Part shown: piece by piece, positions 11,091-22,595 of the stretch
Layout: each line of letters starts with the position of its first letter
How positions within the stretch are numbered: the stretch's first letter is position 1
Origin: Brasenia schreberi
Lineage: Eukaryota > Streptophyta > Magnoliopsida > Nymphaeales > Cabombaceae
Direction of reading: 5' to 3'
DNA: 64,000 nucleotides
Assembly (NCBI GenBank): GCA_036023115.1
Contig: JAYKKT010000089.1
Location: 17,044,501 to 17,108,500, forward strand
Program-made: the position numbers and the translations under genes
The notes under the pieces: model-generated
Told to the model about the DNA's origin: nothing
Databases searched by the model: none
What the model saw: the letters and a program-made list of their open reading frames with translations, nothing else

Positions 11091-11384
11091 GGCCTACCTT
11101 GTGGCAGGCCGGGGCTTTAGTGGTGTGGATAATACACGGCCTTTACCAGTAGGCCGTGGGCTTGGGGTTGAAGATAATACACGGCCTGCCGTGGGGGTTT
11201 GGGAATAGGTGGCTTGCCGAGTGGTAGGCCGTGGGCCTTTGGCTGAATGACTTGCCGAATGGCAGGTCTTGGTGGGATGAATGGCCTGCCTTAAGGGCAG
11301 GCCTGGTATGGGCTTTACAAGGGGTAGCACACGGCCTGATTTGGTCGTGTGTTTAGGTTTAGGTGGCCTGCCTCAAAGCAGGCC
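11091..11384. repeat. Degenerate GC-rich hairpin array in L2
   Basis: Successive inverted repeats built on GGCCTGCC/GGCAGGCC lie at 11091-11110, 11135-11158, 11283-11303 and 11365-11384, with weaker ones between. This is the older counterpart of the cleaner array in L15 (58421-58778). Confidence 0.75.
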
Positions 11385-12691
11385 AGGTTTTGGCAAAGAA
11401 CCAAGGAAGCCTAGCCACCTTTGGTCGGGCAGTTTTAGGTAGGTAGGTAGGGACAAACCCAGCCCACGGCTGGGCGGTTTTTAGGGTAGGTGGACCTTGG
11501 GTAAAAGGGGATGGGACACGGCCTATTGGTGCAGACTGTGGGTTTTAGGGAAGGCTCGAGCTAGGGGCGTTTTAAATGGGAAGTTCGACCAAAGCTAGCC
11601 GAACTTGGTTGGGTTCAAGGGAGAGTTCGGTGGATGGCTGAGGCGATGAAGTGGGTGAGGTGCAGGTGGTGGTGGGCTAAGTGGTATAGTGGGTGAGGTG
11701 CAGGTGGTGGTGGGCTAGGCGGTGCAGGTCAAGGAGGGAGGCCGACTAGGTTGGGATCGGCCAGCTAGGGCAGGTCGGTTGGTGGCGAAGTGGGGTTCGG
11801 CCAGCACTTGGCTGGGCTTGTTTATGGCGGTTTAGGGTGGTGGTAGGGTTAGTTAGGTGTAGGTGGGTTCATATGGGTTAGGTTTAGAAGGGTAGATAGA
11901 AGGGCTAGGTTTAGTTAAGGCTTACCTTAGGTGCAACCCACTAGGTCCAGCCACCTCCAATCGGTCCAGCCCACTTCCACGCCCGCGGTCTACCTCTTGG
12001 TGCAACTAGGCTCAAGTTGGTGCAGCCCCTTGATCTAGCCTTGGCCAACATGGCTCAAGCCCACTTCACTCATGAGCCCACATGGCTAGGTTTATCACTC
12101 TCTCTCTCTCTCTCTTCCCAAGCATTTGCATGAACCCTTTACATGGACCCCCTCACCTCTATTTATAGACATTTGAAGTGGGTCTTGGATTTGAGTTTGG
12201 GATTTGGATCCAAACCCAAATCCAAACACTATTTGGATCCAATCCAAATCCAAACACTATTTGGATCAACCCAAACACTGTTCATTACATGGATTTGGAT
12301 CTGGATATTTATGGTCCAAATCCAAATCAAAATTTCTTCGGACAGTCCTTGGCTTCTCGAGGCAAACGATCTGTGCGGGCACTGACTTCATCAGCGCTCC
12401 GTCTGGTGCTGAGTTTTTCCCAACTTCGTCGTCTGGACTCCGTCTTGCCATTCTAGACTCCGTTTTTCTTGATTTTGAGCTTTTCTTCAAACGGGTTATG
12501 CTTTCTCTGGTTTTCTATTAGGGAGTGGCTTTTTGAGACTCTAGGCTTGAATCCTCTTCTGGCCTAGGGTCTTCTTTTGCCTTTTGTACTTGTTTTCACA
12601 TTTTAAAACAGGTTGTCGTTTTGGCTCAAACGAGCTTTTTGTGTTTTTGAGAGTTTTTGTATTTTGAGAAATTCGGGGTGTTTACAGGTTT

Positions 12692-13430
12692 CAAATTTTT
12701 ATTATTATTATTTAAAACTATTTTATTTGAGATATATTTGGAAACATCGAGTTTTATCGAAATCTTCAAATATTCTTTTTGAAAACAACTGAGTTGCATT
12801 CCTAGTGTTTGTTTACACGGGTGACTTACTTTCGCTCTGTGAGTTAGTCTTTACCGTTTCAACCACTTTAACCCTTTGTTGGGTGTAAGGTGTCAGACCA
12901 CTTTAACCCTTTCGATGGGTATAGGGTCTCAAATTTTTTTAACCCTTGGGTGTAGGTTTTCGGTGCACTTTAACCCTTTGATGGGTGTAGGGTCCCGTAG
13001 TAAGACTATCCTAAATCAGGCGAGCTTTTGAGGCCTAATTTGATTTGAATTTCAAAGGTTTTTGGTAAATTTGATATTTTGCAAATATTTTTTGGTTTGG
13101 TTCCTAATGTATCATTTTCATTTCTCTCTTTGGTGTCTTGTTTGAAAGCATTCTTTCTTTGGAGGCAATCATTTGAAAAAGAATAATCCTATCATTTTGG
13201 ACTTAAGGGCAAAGCAATCATTTTTTTGGATCTTTGTCAAAATTAGATTTTTTTGAGAGGTGTGCCATTTATCCTTATTTTGAGGCTGCTACGAAATTTT
13301 GGTGTGAAAATGAGTTTGTTTAAGGTGTCTTTATTTGAAAACCTTTGAAAGACCCAAAACCGTAATTTTTCTTGAAAAGTTAAAATTTCTAAAAAATAAA
13401 ATGTTTTGAATTTTTTTTTGGGTGTTTACA
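12692..13430 (-). repeat. LTR-like fragment, different family
   Basis: It ends GGGTGTTTACA at 13430, like the 5' end of a minus-strand LTR, but the rest does not match L1-L15. It holds four imperfect copies (12850-13000) of a roughly 45-bp unit with CCACTTTAACCCTTTGATGG and GGGTGTAGGGT. It appears to be what the L1 element originally inserted beside or into. Its inner end is not visible. Confidence 0.45.
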
Positions 13431-13960
13431 TCTACATAGTCCTACCAGAAGCATGCCGAGTATCAAAGTTGTCACCTTTTGCCTGGATATGAAATTCAAT
13501 TTTGCCAAATGATGAATGAAGAAATGAAGGAAAGGCCTTAGATATATTGGTGTAAATTCAATTATCCCAAATGAAACTAACTAACCCAGTCTTCTCTCAT
13601 ACTAAGTAGGATTGTTGGTTAAATAGATATTTTAGGTATGATAGAGTTTTCCTTTTTTAAAGTTAATTGTTATAGAGTTTAATCTGGTGCCATACCATGA
13701 AGACACACACAATGTGTATTAGGGCAAGTTTAGAGTAACCTGCAATACTCTATGAGGGTTGTAGTCCTAGTTTCAAAGGTGGAGCAAGCATAGAAATCTT
13801 GAGAGCGCCATGACGATGTCATGGCCGGAGGCTAAACAACATTTTCTTTAAGGAAATATCCTGAATCTTGGGGGCCCATGGTCCTTGGGGATGTGTTTGA
13901 TTTGTTATATATACCAGAACTACAGGCCCCTAGGCAACAAAGGATTTGTTATATATACCA
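13431..13960. other. Unassigned spacer with an 18-bp direct repeat
   Basis: No coding frame was recognised. GATTTGTTATATATACCA occurs exactly at 13899-13916 and 13943-13960, and the homology of L3 to the other LTRs starts at the next base. This looks like a repair or slippage scar where the LTR's first 85 bp or so were lost. Confidence 0.5.
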
Positions 13961-16900
13961 ATTTTGAGCTTTTGAAAACCCAGGAGTTCCAAAGCTTTAA
14001 ACTTTTTATCAAAAACCCTTTCGAAATATAGGTTTCTTAAACTCGGGCCAAGTCCTAATTTTGTAAGCAGCCAAAGCAAGCAAGTGGAGCCTGATCGAAA
14101 AGCAGTTCCAAAAGCAGGTCAAAAAGCCTAGAATTCAGCCTAGCCTGATGAAAGTAGGACCAAAAAGGCAAAAGAAGAGCCCAAGTCAGAAGCAGACTTT
14201 AGCCCTAAAACATGAAATACAAAGTCAAAGCACCAAGCAAAACCATCAGAAATCCAAGCCCAAGCTTGAAATTCCAGAAATCAGATGAAACAAAGTCTAG
14301 AAGGTGAGAAGGAGATCGGACGAAAAGGTTGGAAAAAACCCAACCCAAGATGGAGCACTGATGAAGCCAAGGCCCGTGAAAACTGCTCGTCTCGAAACGC
14401 CAAGAAGGACTAAAGAAATAAAAATTTGGATTGGATTTGGACATAAATATCCAGATCCAAACCCAAATAGTGTTTGGATCGAATTTGGATCATAAAAACC
14501 AAATCCAATATCCAAACCGAAGACCCATCCCCTTGCCTATAAATAGAGATGAGGGTATAAATAGAGATTAGGGGTGGATGAAAGTTCACGTGAATTTCAA
14601 GTGAGAGGCTTGGGAGAGAGAGCATAAAGTAAGAGAGAGAAGATTGGTGGGCTTGACTTTGTCAAGTGGGTTAGCCATATGGGCTTAGCCGAAGGGGAGA
14701 TGGGCTCAAGCCATGTGAGTGTGACCTAACCTAGGGCTGCACCAATATGAAGGACAGCTGAACTTTGATTAAGGCGTGGGCTACATAAGGTGGACCAGCT
14801 TCAAGAGGTAGGTCTCTCAACCTAACCCTAACCTAGCCACTAAACCTAACCCCAAACTAGCCTAGACTTAGCCTACATGCCCCAAATGACTCCATATGAC
14901 TCCCTAGCTGGACCACTCTCACCCAAACTGACCTACCCATATATCCTAACCGACCTACCCATACGTCCCAACCGAACCCACCCATTTGTCCCAAACCGAC
15001 CTAAGCTAAACCTAGCCCAGCCCCTCACCATCGACCTAGCCTAGGTTTAGTTCCTTTAACCAAACTAACCTAACTAAAACCCCTAAACCGACCCTATTAA
15101 CTATCTAACTAATCCCAACCGCCTCACTTCACTACCCACACACCATCCCATAGCACCCGACTGTCACCTGTGCCGCGCCAACACTCCCAGCACCTACCCC
15201 CGCTGCACTCCAGCAGTGACTTACCACCATCTCACATACCCGGCTGCCCTTGCCGCGCTAGCACCTACCTCTCGCGCCGCATCACCCGCAGCCGCACTTC
15301 CCCTGTCGCGCTGTGCGCGTCACCCGTGCCCTGCCGCGCACCTCACTTCCCTGCGCACCCGCACCTTGTGTAGCGCCCTTGCCACAGCCTGCCACCTTCC
15401 CGCGCCTCACCTGTCCCATGCCACACACCCCTTGCCGTGCCTTGCGCGACCTCGAACCTACCGACCCACACCACACTCCCACACCTCATCACCTGCCACA
15501 CCCCAGCCTACCTTAGCCGTGACCCACCTAAGCCACCTATCCCACTTGACCAAGCATACCCCCACAACCCAGCCCAACCTCACCTAACTAGGACTTACCT
15601 AACCTAAGACCTTGGTCGAACCCAGCCCATCCAAAGCCTAAGCCATCAAACACTTGGCTGTCCCCAAGTGAACCCAAACATAAACTCTCACGTCTAGACC
15701 CACCTAGGGAGACCTATCTCGTGGCTGCCAAGGAGGACGGACCCGAGCAATTTGAGAGGCAAAGCCGACCATGTGTAAGTGTTTGTTTAAGTTCGGTTTT
15801 TACCTTACTCATTTAAGATTAAATTCAATTCGATACGGGGTTGTAATAATGGAGTGAAGTCTCCCTCCAAAATGTAATATTTGTGCTTGAAACATATCCA
15901 CACATGTGCACTTGAGCCTTCTCGCTCTTAATTGCACACAAAGGACACCCACGTGCACTTGAGCCTTTCTGCTCTTATATTGCACACGATTGCATACACA
16001 TTGAGCCTTTTCGCTCTTAAGCTAAAGTATATATTTCCATTCGGGTATTTACTTTAGTGAAAGTTGTGTGAGTTGAAATTCAATTTGGGTATTTACATTC
16101 AAGTCGTGTGAGTTGTCATTTAAATTTCAAGACCTGACCCAAACCTAACCTATTTCTGACACGGAACCCGACACAACATGATTCTGACCTATTTGGACAC
16201 AAAATTGTTACTATGACACGTGACACGATGACACAACATAACACAATATTGTTTCAAGTTGTATTGGACACAACACATCGTGTTGGACATGACATGACAT
16301 GGGAATAAGGACACGCCTGAACAAGAGTCGATTCTTCTTAGTTTCGGGTGTCAATTTCATCATTTTCTAGTGATGACCAAAACTGACGATAGTCCTCAAT
16401 TGACCACCTGCCTCCCCCCTTTCAATCTACCCTAATATCGGCCATTGGTGAGGGCATTTTGGCAAGAAATATGAAACACAAAAAAGGGGAAAATGGAAAC
16501 CGGTGACAACTACCTATTTTCGATCGAATCAAGGTTGGTAACAATTTGAAATCCTTTGTCTTCTTAGATTAAACCAAAACTCAATGACCCGAACCGAAAC
16601 CAATGCATAACAACAAATTTTTCTTAAGAAACGAAGTATGAAAAAAATGTTAAAGTATATACTTCCATTCGAGTATTTACTTTAGTGAAAGTTGTGTGAG
16701 TAAAAATTCAATTTAGGTATTTACATTCAAGTCGTGTGAGTTGTCATTTATATTTCAAGACCTGACCCAAACCTAACCTATTTCTGACATGGAACCCGAC
16801 ACAACATGATTCTGACCTATTTGGATACAAAATTGTATTTCAAGACCTAACCCAAACTCTTAAGCTAAAGTATATATTTCCATTCGGGTATTTACTTTAG

Positions 16901-17946
16901 TGAAAGTTGTGTGAGTTGAAATTCAATTTGGGTATTTACATTAAGTCGTGTGAGTTGAAATTCAATTTGGGTATTTACATTAAGTCGTGTGAGTTGTCAT
17001 TTAAATTTCACACTTACACACACGTATTGAGCCTTTCTGCTGTTAAGCTAAAGTATATATTTCCATTCGGGTATTTACTTTAGTGAAAGTCGTGTGAGTT
17101 GTCATTTAAATTTTACACTTACACACACGTGCATTGAGCCTTTCCGCTCTTAAGCTAAAATATATATTTCCATTCGGGTATTTACTTTAGTGAAAGCTGT
17201 GTGAGTTGTCATTTCAATTTCACACGAGAAGCACACAAAAGCACTCGAGCCTTTCCGCTCTCCACTCTCACACACATTGAGCCTTGTCGCTCTTAGGATA
17301 TAACATATTTATATATTTTCAAGTTGTGTGAGTTTACTTCACGTCGAGTTGTATTTCCCTTTGTGTGGATTTACATTAAGTCGTGTGAGTTGCTTTACAT
17401 TTCGGGTATTTACATTAAGCTGCGTGAGTTGCACTTCAATTTCGGGTATTTACATTAAGTTGTGTGAGTTGCGCTTTCAATTCGAGTCTAGTTCACATTA
17501 TCATCTCAAAACCCGAAAATATTTGTGCATCTTTGCATTCGTTAGCTTTTCAAAGACACCCCAAATCTACGCATAAACCACGTTGAAAATAGGCCACATA
17601 TGCACACACATCAAGCCTAAATAGCTAAAAACTCTCAAGACTTAGGTTCGTCCAAAGTTGCAATAAAACTTGCAAACGAGGCATACATCGACTTCTTCGA
17701 AACACTGATATTGCAAAGTTTTGTAAAAACGAAGTTTTAAGCATTTAAACTGACCCTTGAGCATCGGTTCAAGAAGGTTTAAACGAAAAGATTCAGCTTT
17801 CCCACGATCGCCAAAAAAAGTTAGAACATATAAAAAATCTTCGCTAGCTTGAGCAAGCTAGCTAGCACACCCTTAGAAACGAACTTAGGTGCGAAAATGT
17901 CCATTTCCGGTCTTAAAAACCAGGAGTAAAAATTTTTACGCCTACA
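13961..17946 (+). repeat. Tat LTR L3, 5'-truncated and rearranged
   Basis: It matches L9 from about 85 bp after the LTR start and ends ...TTTTTACGCCTACA at 17946. A TATA box is at 14537-14546, GTAAGT at 15775-15780, the ACGGGGTTGTAATAATGG block near 15836 and the hairpin at 17843-17862. It is enlarged by an internal duplication: non-LTR DNA (16125-16649) is wedged into the downstream half. Proline-rich frames at 15170-15590 are just the C-rich U3. Confidence 0.8.
16403..16649 (+). repeat. Repeat X, copy 1
   Basis: About 247 bp with CCTGCCTCCCCCCTTTC near its start and GGAAACCGGTGACAACTACC in the middle. A second copy follows the LTR end at 17947-18193. The two differ by scattered substitutions and small indels. 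It is not part of the other LTRs, so it is foreign to this position. Confidence 0.8.
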
Positions 17947-18193
17947 ACCGCCTGCCTCCCCCCTTTCGATCTAGCCTAACATTGGCCATTGGTGGTGGCA
18001 TTTTGGCTGAAAAAATGAAACAGAAAAAAGGAAAAAATGGAAACCGGTGACAACTACCTATTTTCGACCGAATTGAGGTTGGTAATGATCTAAAATCCTT
18101 CATCTTCTTAGATTAAAAGAACTCAATGACCCAAACTAAAATCAATGCATAACAACGGATTTTTTTGGAAGAACAGAAGTATAAAAAAATGAG
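17947..18193 (+). repeat. Repeat X, copy 2
   Basis: This copy matches 16403-16649 across the whole length and abuts the LTR terminus exactly. It probably represents the flanking (pre-insertion) sequence of L3, with copy 1 having been carried inward by duplication or conversion. Confidence 0.75.
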
Positions 18194-20292
18194 GGGTTCT
18201 TACCAGATTCTAGATTCTAGCCGCCTGCTCGTTGTCATGCGGCTTGCTTGGTTCCTCTCGGTGCCACCTAAAGTAAAGGCTTCTTATAGAGCTCTACCAT
18301 GAAAATGGTAGTTACCATTTTCGTAGGCTGCAATTCCCTCCTTCCCCTCTCTTTCCATATGGAGACAGTAACACATCGTGCGTTACTGTCCTGCAGATTT
18401 TGGGTAGATTGGGATCTGTGTGAATATGGATCCGACTCGATTTAGTTTATTACAAAATGAGTTCAAACTCAGCTCGTTATGTTCCATCTCAGCTTGTTAT
18501 TATACATGTTCGAACGTATTCTTTCATAATGTACACACGCGAACTAGCTCACGTAGGTGACCTCAGAGTCACATATGACAGGCAGCCTGTGTCCTCTTCG
18601 TCTGACTTGTTTACCAGCCCTGGGTGCAAGCGAAAGATGAACATCACAAAGGAAATGGTACAATGAACCCCAACTCTTCATGGAACAGAACTTTTAAATG
18701 GTCACAAGTTCAATACCTGTGGGACGTGCTGAACTTGTAATTAGATGATCAACGAGAAAGGCTTTGAAAGTGCAAGGAATTGAAAGGTAAAACTTGGCAT
18801 TTTCAAGTAGGTTGGATAGATCCACTCTACGTTTGGCTTCACCTACCCGGAACCAGGTTGACGTGTTCATTCAATTCATCGTTACCTATACTTGATACCC
18901 CAATCCATTTCAATGCCTACTTCTCTCCTAGCTACTTTTCTTTCTCTATAACTTCATTAGTGATAAGGAGCTCTCCAACAAGCAAGATTGTCCTGTTCAG
19001 ATTTGAACGATGACCACACTATAGCAGGCTCCGTTGCTCCACCACAACTGTGTTGTATCTTACAAAAACCCATTCCCGTAGCTCCTTCCTACTAGTGGCA
19101 CACACCCCTATACTTAAGACTTTTCATGTATAGTATAAATTAATTAATAGTTCCCTTTAATATTAGATGCATTGAATTACTAACATGTCTCTTCAAAGGT
19201 GACGACATGATTTATCACCGTACTTATATTGTCGAAAGAAGTACGCATCCATTTTGAGGAGATACTGTTTATTTTATAAGTTAGCTCTCATCTGTTAAGG
19301 TATTTGAGTTATCTCTCTCACACATAAAAATGTGAGAGAGAGAATACGGCTGTTCATGGACACCGACATGGGGAATCGAATCCAATTGCTCCTTTTCCTA
19401 ATATACTTCCTTCTGCGTGGTAGTAGAACCCCACTAATTTGAAATACATGCATGCATTCCTTTGGTGGATACGAAGTGTTCATTCGCTTGGCGATCGACT
19501 TTGTGAGCTTCTGGATACTGGTGCTTTAGACCAAAAGAATATATGCATTTCAAGGATTTCTTCACCAAGGCAGGTCTCTATCGCCTTTCGCAGCAGACAC
19601 TGTAAGCATAGGAAACCATTCTCTATCGGTCCCAAATGAGCGAGAGAAAAAGAAAATTTGAGCTTCCCTCCCCCTAGCGAAAAGATTACACCGGCGAAAG
19701 TAGTCAGTTCTCATTGATCATCAAATGAGATACTTTTCCTGCATTTTGTTTCAAGGGGGAGCGAGGTGTTTTTATATGAAAATAACCCACTTCACCATGG
19801 AACAAGTAGGGTTGGCAACATTGGGGGCGAGGATTGCCTGGTTCAGGTAAGACCCGTATCTCTTTGATGGGGGTATGTAGCGGGTACAGGATAAGAAGTA
19901 CCCAATCCATTCCTGACCCGAACTATATAAATGCATCCATATAAGGGGACAGCATGCACTAACTACCTCTTCCAATAATATAAGCTCTACTGCTGCACCT
20001 AAAAGCTGCTTCTTCAAACGGCAGTCAGCTTAAGAGAGAACTTCATATGAGTTCGATACCGATGGGTCGCCCAGTTGGTGGGATCTGCCTAAACCGAACT
20101 TGCCAATCAATTAAAAGAAACAAGAACTTGCCATTCATAATTAGTTCTCATCAACTGAAGTCCACATCTAGGTACTATCACAAACTTGCGATGACAATGA
20201 TGGCGATACCTTTCTTCCCGAAACGAGAAACAGAGAAAAGGGAAACATAGGGAAAGCATAAGCAACGCAAATAAAAGATGAATGCACCATTT
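18194..20292. other. Intergenic DNA downstream of CHIL
   Basis: No frame with a recognisable domain. Features seen are short GC-richer patches (18230-18420) and a region of GGGTA/TACCC words (19840-19930). The CHIL 3' UTR presumably lies in the last few hundred bases before 20293, but no polyadenylation site was assigned. Confidence 0.5.
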
Positions 20293-22536
20293 TTACTTTG
20301 CCAAAAGTGATTCTACGCCATCAGCAAGCGAAGCCACAGTGGTGCTAGACACTGCCCTGCTCCCTCCCATGTACCACTTCTTCAACATCCCGGCCACGTT
20401 CCCATTTTCCACCGTGATCTTTGCGTCCTCCTTCCCTTCGGTTGAAAATCCGATCTGTATAACACACAGTACAACCAAGCTTTGCATTATGTAACTCCAA
20501 TGCAGTAAGTGAAACTGACAAGCCAAAAAGGATTTTCTCATAAGATCTGTGATAGACACGAAGCGACCATTAGCGTTGATTCTTTCTAATTGTTAGTGTT
20601 GATTGAAACGTGCTATACTGTCTACCGTGAATATTAACAGGTTTTTTATACTTGCCTCTGCATTGTTGGATGAGGAAGGAAAGTGAAAGGTGATGACAGA
20701 ATTTTTCTTCATGTATTTTCCCTGAAAAAACTCCATCACTGTCTCCAAAGCTTCTTCTTCCTCCTCTTCATACCTGTCGATTTCTGATAGCCGATCCCTC
20801 ACAGCGCTCTCCAGCTGAACGCCATATTGAGCACCCTTGATCTCCTTTATTACCACAACTCTCAAGAGTGTTTCTGCCTTTGCTGTACACACCGAGCCAA
20901 TGGCTCTCACTATCAGATTTGTTGGTTATAAGGAAGCACCATTGTTGGTGTATGGAAATCCTACAACTCTTTTCTTTTAAGAACAAATCCTTTTACTATT
21001 AAATCCATTCAAAAAATTGACGACTTATTTCATTTAACAATCTTATTTTGATAACAAAAACTGAGGGTCAACACACGCACAAATATGTGTGGGTGTGTGC
21101 ATGTAACAAAAAGGATCGGATTGTATTCAAGTTAACCCGTTTGCCACAAAAGCACGAAAATAACACAAAACACAAGCACGATTCAAAACGTGAAATTACT
21201 GCAACAAAACGCCCCATGAATCCCTGTTATGGAAACGACCTGGAAAATCTTTGTTCGAGTCCATCCAAGGTTAACACGAAAAAGAATGGGGTTGTGGTTT
21301 GATCGACCTGTTTTGACATGAGCATGAAATGACAGGAAGCTACACGAGTTCAACGACGTGACACGGGCTGAAATCCAACTAGTGACAAGTTTATATGTTT
21401 AAGGTGCAGACAAAATGGTTCTTATCCACACTTATCCGATTAGATATTTGACCCAGCTCTACTTCACAATGCCTCATCATCTGGATGCGGAAACCATCAG
21501 GTTTGAACCAATGTAGCTGAATCCACATATATTTATATCTAGATCCTTTTCTGGTACAATGAGAATGCCAAAGCCAGATGCGTGCCCTGAACTCATGACC
21601 TTCAACTTGTGAGTCGACCAGCTAGCCAAGTGAATTGTTACTCTTTTATGTATCAAAGCACAAGGAGCCTTGGCTCTCTTGGCAAGGGGTTGATTCATTA
21701 TGATTCAAGTTGAAGGTCTACCCCAAGTGTGGATTTTGCTAACCCAGTTTGTGAAGCAAAAGTAAGACCGACATCCAACCCGGTATGGACCCACTGGCAA
21801 GCCTAACTAGAAGAGCAAAGCACTCCCATTGAAGATGGCTTCACTTCATTTACTGTCATAAATCTAAGAAGTTTAAAATGGCAGCAATACTCATTTTTTG
21901 TGCAAAAGCCCATACCAGGACAGCTTCACGTGCTTGCAATAATAATAAAAGCACAGGCTTCGCCACTCGAGCTCGTGAATATATTTTCCAAAAGTTCAGA
22001 ACTATTATTTGAAATTTTAATTGAAAATTCATTAGTTGAAAGCATCTCATAGAATCGGCAACCTAGTGGAGTCAGACAGTCCAATGGGCTTTGGTTTATA
22101 TATATATAGAGAGAGAGAGAAAGGGGGGAGAGAGACCATAATAGCATATAAAGACATTCACCTTTTAATCTTTGAGATGAGCAATTGAGGTGATAAAAAA
22201 AATAACATTTAATATACTCTCTAGACGTGCTTTATCACTATGTACTAAAATATATTATGCAATTTAGAATTACCACTTTTTTTTTTCTCTCTGATGTTAT
22301 CTCATTCATATTAGACTTCTTGACAATCTAAACTGTCAATTTTTTTAATCAAATTATCCTCATTTTAAAAAAGTAAAAAGTACAAAATATACTTATACTT
22401 TTTACTTTTATATAAAAGAGTATAAAGAAAAAAGTAAAAGTAATCTTTGAAAAAGCTACTTTTGTTTTTTTATAAATTTGAATAATTTAATCAAATATAT
22501 GAATTGTCAAGAAGAGTCTAGCAACTCCCACTCTCT

Positions 22537-22595
<59 letters not shown>

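Larger units (their letters stand above)
9354..12686 (-). mobile_element. Solo Tat LTR L2, 3333 bp, TSD GGTTT
   Basis: The plus-strand ends are TGTAGACACCG at 9354 and GGGGTGTTTACA at 12686. The target duplication GGTTT is at 9349-9353 and 12687-12691. There is no internal coding sequence, so it is a solo LTR left by recombination between the two LTRs of a former element. It starts 6 bp after L1 ends. It contains a TATA box (12159-12168), ATCCAAA/TTGGAT words (12180-12340), short modules with GAGC...GCTC (about 9930-10450), two perfect ACTCGAGCCA hairpins and a GC-rich hairpin array. Confidence 0.92.

Noticed and set aside
12143..12521. Several frames with Asp-Pro-Asn and Trp-Ile repeats, also at 14205, 41318, 47995, 50433, 52600, 59532
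   Set aside because: All are the U3 ATCCAAA/TTGGAT ladder read in different frames on either strand.
15170..15590. Pro/His-rich frames, also at 35127-35427, 42059-42337, 49616-50196, 51365-51765 and 53463-53847
   Set aside because: C-rich U3 of Tat LTRs. Composition explains the open frames, and both strands are open.
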